From contig WPIO01000027.1 of NCBI GenBank assembly GCA_009760855.2, positions 372,501 to 407,500 of the forward strand: a stretch of DNA of 35,000 nucleotides, written 5' to 3'. Position 1 is the stretch's first letter, and each line of letters begins with the position of its first letter. The notes beneath the pieces were generated by a model, which worked only from the letters and a program-made list of their open reading frames with translations, was not told the origin of the DNA and ran no database searches. This DNA is from Cristatella mucedo. Its lineage: Eukaryota; Bryozoa; Phylactolaemata; Cristatellidae. This document shows positions 32,930-35,000 of the stretch, one piece after another. The translations under genes and the position numbers were made by a program.

Positions 32930-33462
32930 CGGCCACCTAGCTTCCTCGCTCGTGCCTTCTCTAGTCGCTGGCAGTACAGCTCGTTGACAATATTACCCGT
33001 TAGCGTCGTGGGAGCTCGCTCGCTCGCGTGGCTGTGTGTGCGAGGTCGTGGCTGCAGCAGAGGCTGATGGAATGGGCGGCATTATCTCTCCCTCGCCATG
33101 TCTCTCCTTTTCTCTCTCTCTAGCACGTTTTCTCCGTCTTGCTGACCCAGGCCTGCGGACGGGGCATCGACGTTCGCAGTACGCACGCCAGAGCTGCTCG
33201 CATTGTGGACGATGAACCCCCCCCCCTTCCCCGGCACCCAGCAGCCGGTTCCAGCCGTGATCGAGAGTTTCGCATTAGAAGGCCGCTCGCTTTCTTGATG
33301 GCGGCTCAGGCCGCAATCTTCGAAGTCGGTCGTCACGGGCAGCTTCGCTTTCGCAATAGCCGTCAGTAGGCGTCGGCCGGCGACTCGGGCCGCCAGGGCT
33401 AGCGAGCGGTTGTCAGGTAGCGGCGGCGGTCCTGCCGCCCCGCCCCGCTCCGCTCCGCCCAC

Positions 33463-33751
<289 letters not shown>

Positions 33752-33957
33752 AACGCCCGAGCTGAGCTGGACTCCGAAGCCGCGCGCGAGCGTTAGCCGC
33801 AGCTTCTGCCGCTTCTTTTTCGGTCACTCTGCTGGCTGGTGGAAAGTAATGCAGGATTTCTAGTTACAATCCACCTGCCGCCTGCAGACTGACCTCCCAC
33901 CTGACGCGACCTCCGGCAGTGGGTCGTGAAGTGCTAGCGCCTTACCACTGCGTTGAA

Positions 33958-34050
33958 CTCAAATAGGTAAAGCGATAGGTAAAGCAATACGATTGTAAAT
34001 AGGTAAGCGATAGGTAAAGCGATTGGTAAATATGTAAAGCGATTGATTGC
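33958..34050 (+). repeat. Minisatellite of AAATAGGTAAAGCGAT-like units
   Basis: Units built on TAGGTAAAGCGA(T/-) recur about six times over 93 bp, with AATA or ATTG linkers and small indels (AATAGGTAAAGCGATAGG, TAAAGCAATACG, AATAGGTAAGCGATAGG, TAAAGCGATTGG, AATATGTAAAGCGATTG). The period is irregular, roughly 12-18 bases. It has no coding sense. Confidence 0.85.
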
Positions 34051-34134
34051 AAGAGTGCCTGAGCAAGAGCTTCACAGTCTCCGGCAAGATTGTATGTGCA
34101 TATACATAATATAATTCATTTGCACAGTGCCCTA

Positions 34135-34240
34135 ACAGAACCAAATCTATATCGAGGGGCTCCAAATTTGCCGGAGCGCTTAAGCTCATGACCTTGGCAG
34201 TCAAGTGCATGCCAGCACCCTGGCCAGACCAGGCCAAGTC
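34135..34240 (-). mobile_element. tRNA-derived SINE-like fragment, second copy type
   Basis: On the minus strand TGGTCTGGCCAGGGTGCTGGC (plus 34211-34231) resembles an A-box region. AGGTCATGAGCTTAAGCG (plus 34177-34194) resembles a B-box region, as in the common SINE head with TGACTGCCAAGGTCATGAG. It shares the GTGCTRGC and AAGGTC-TRAGCT layout with the fragment at 21200-21300 but is not the same copy. The tRNA fold is lost, and no poly-A or simple tail is clear. Confidence 0.5.
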
Positions 34241-35000
34241 AGGGCGACATTTTACGGAATTAATTCGATGTGACCCTATCTCCTTTCTATTTAAGCTTTT
34301 GTTTAGGTGATCGCTAATGCGAAGGCCTGCTCAATTACAGGAGCCTTGGAATGGTTCTCTGCCAAAGGCGAACGTCAAGGGCGAAAACTCATTATTCGCA
34401 CTTCGACGGATTGTGAATGCTTGACGACTTTAGGCTGCTAGGCATGCTGCACGACTTCTACTTTACCCGGGGTTTCGTTAGCTCAGGACTTGCGTCCAAT
34501 AGGATCAGCTGTGTGTCCTGCGAATACCGGTCTGAATCCGAATTCATTAGCAACACCAGTTTAGGCGAGTCGACTTGTCTCACCAGGCAACTGCTGGCGA
34601 ATGAAGGTCGGTTGCCGAGAGACATTGTTTGGGCGTGACCTAGCTGAACTGCCTACCACTGCCGTTAGGGTTACTACATTTACCTGGCAGCCAAGCCCTT
34701 TGCGAACAAGAGGTTGGGAGCCCAAGTTGGGCTCTTCGAAGCAGAACGCACGAGGTCGATGCATAGCGTTTTTTCGCTATTCCGTTGCCAACTGCTTCAG
34801 ATCCTTGGCTTTGGCTGCTGCACACTCGGCCGTTTGGCGTAGCCAGGGAGGAAGCCCGTGTCTGGCCTTTCGAGAGGCATGACCCGGGTTTGGATGGGCC
34901 GTGTGCATGTCAGGCTAGCATGCTTTGTTTCAGTCCATGTCACAGAGAGTCTGCTTTTTGCCGTTTTGCATACGCGCCGTTTTACCGAGAGCGGCCAGTC
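34241..35000. other. Gene-free stretch
   Basis: I see no recognisable feature. Short frames on both strands near 34417-34882 overlap each other and have no family resemblance. Confidence 0.45.

Larger units (their letters stand above)
31140..33460. promoter_or_regulatory. CpG-rich island, candidate host promoter / first-exon region
   Basis: About 2.3 kb is strikingly GC- and CpG-rich compared with every other part of the window, with (CGG)n-like, (GACGAC)n-like and GCGGCCGC-type sequence. This is typical of animal promoter or 5' UTR regions. A good splice donor, GCCAG|GTGAGG, lies at 32822-32832 on the plus strand. A fair start context, GGCCGATGGCG, opens a 102-codon frame on the minus strand at 32929. 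Direction of transcription is therefore unresolved, and divergent transcription is possible. Many long open frames in all directions are a by-product of the lack of TA-rich stop codons. No known protein is recognised. Confidence 0.5.

Overview
This is non-coding, repeat-dominated DNA from an animal nuclear genome. I find no intact protein gene, no rRNA or tRNA gene, no CRISPR array and no prokaryote-style gene organisation. Long (TA)n, (GA)n and (CT)n arrays, several decayed non-LTR retrotransposons, a short hAT element, tRNA-like SINE fragments and one GC/CpG-rich island all point to a metazoan. CpG is not strongly depleted outside the island, which fits an invertebrate better than a methylated vertebrate genome. 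The decayed protein gene at 19.25-20.44 kb belongs to a family I remember mainly from arthropods and cnidarians. An arthropod such as a tick-like chelicerate is my best guess and a mollusc is an alternative; both are weak inferences.

Layout. From 1 to 2.87 kb I see no gene, only a 102-bp perfect TA-rich palindrome and a (GT)n tract. From 2.87 to 4.49 kb there is a three-level nest: a minus-strand L2/CR1-like LINE fragment (called family 1 here) is split by a plus-strand LINE fragment of a second family (family 2), and that fragment is itself split by a 188-bp SPIN-like hAT element. A longer family-2 copy lies at 7.2-9.16 kb. Further family-2 pieces lie at 12.06-12.64 kb (minus) and 29.57-29.77 kb (plus). 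The best family-1 copy covers 16.9-19.25 kb on the minus strand and runs from the end of the endonuclease through the reverse transcriptase to the 3' end; another family-1 fragment lies at 26.2-26.6 kb. A third LINE type is seen at 22.7-23.3 kb. Immediately 5' of the long family-1 copy, on the same strand, is a frameshifted and internally deleted gene of an uncharacterised, probably transposon-encoded protein family with GDLK and SDEHG-HxDI motifs. Degenerate TTTAGGG-like repeats and GGACATT repeats lie at 12.76-12.99 kb.

The right end holds long polypurine/polypyrimidine arrays at 23.6, 27.5-28.2 and 33.5-33.75 kb. A CpG-rich island at 31.1-33.5 kb carries a 52-bp near-perfect palindrome and is the only plausible host promoter or first-exon region. 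Two tRNA-like SINE fragments lie at 21.2 and 34.2 kb.

No group of genes acts together here. The window is best read as layers of transposon insertion and decay next to one possible promoter. All translations and alignments were made by eye, so element boundaries are good only to about 10-30 bases unless an exact repeat is described.
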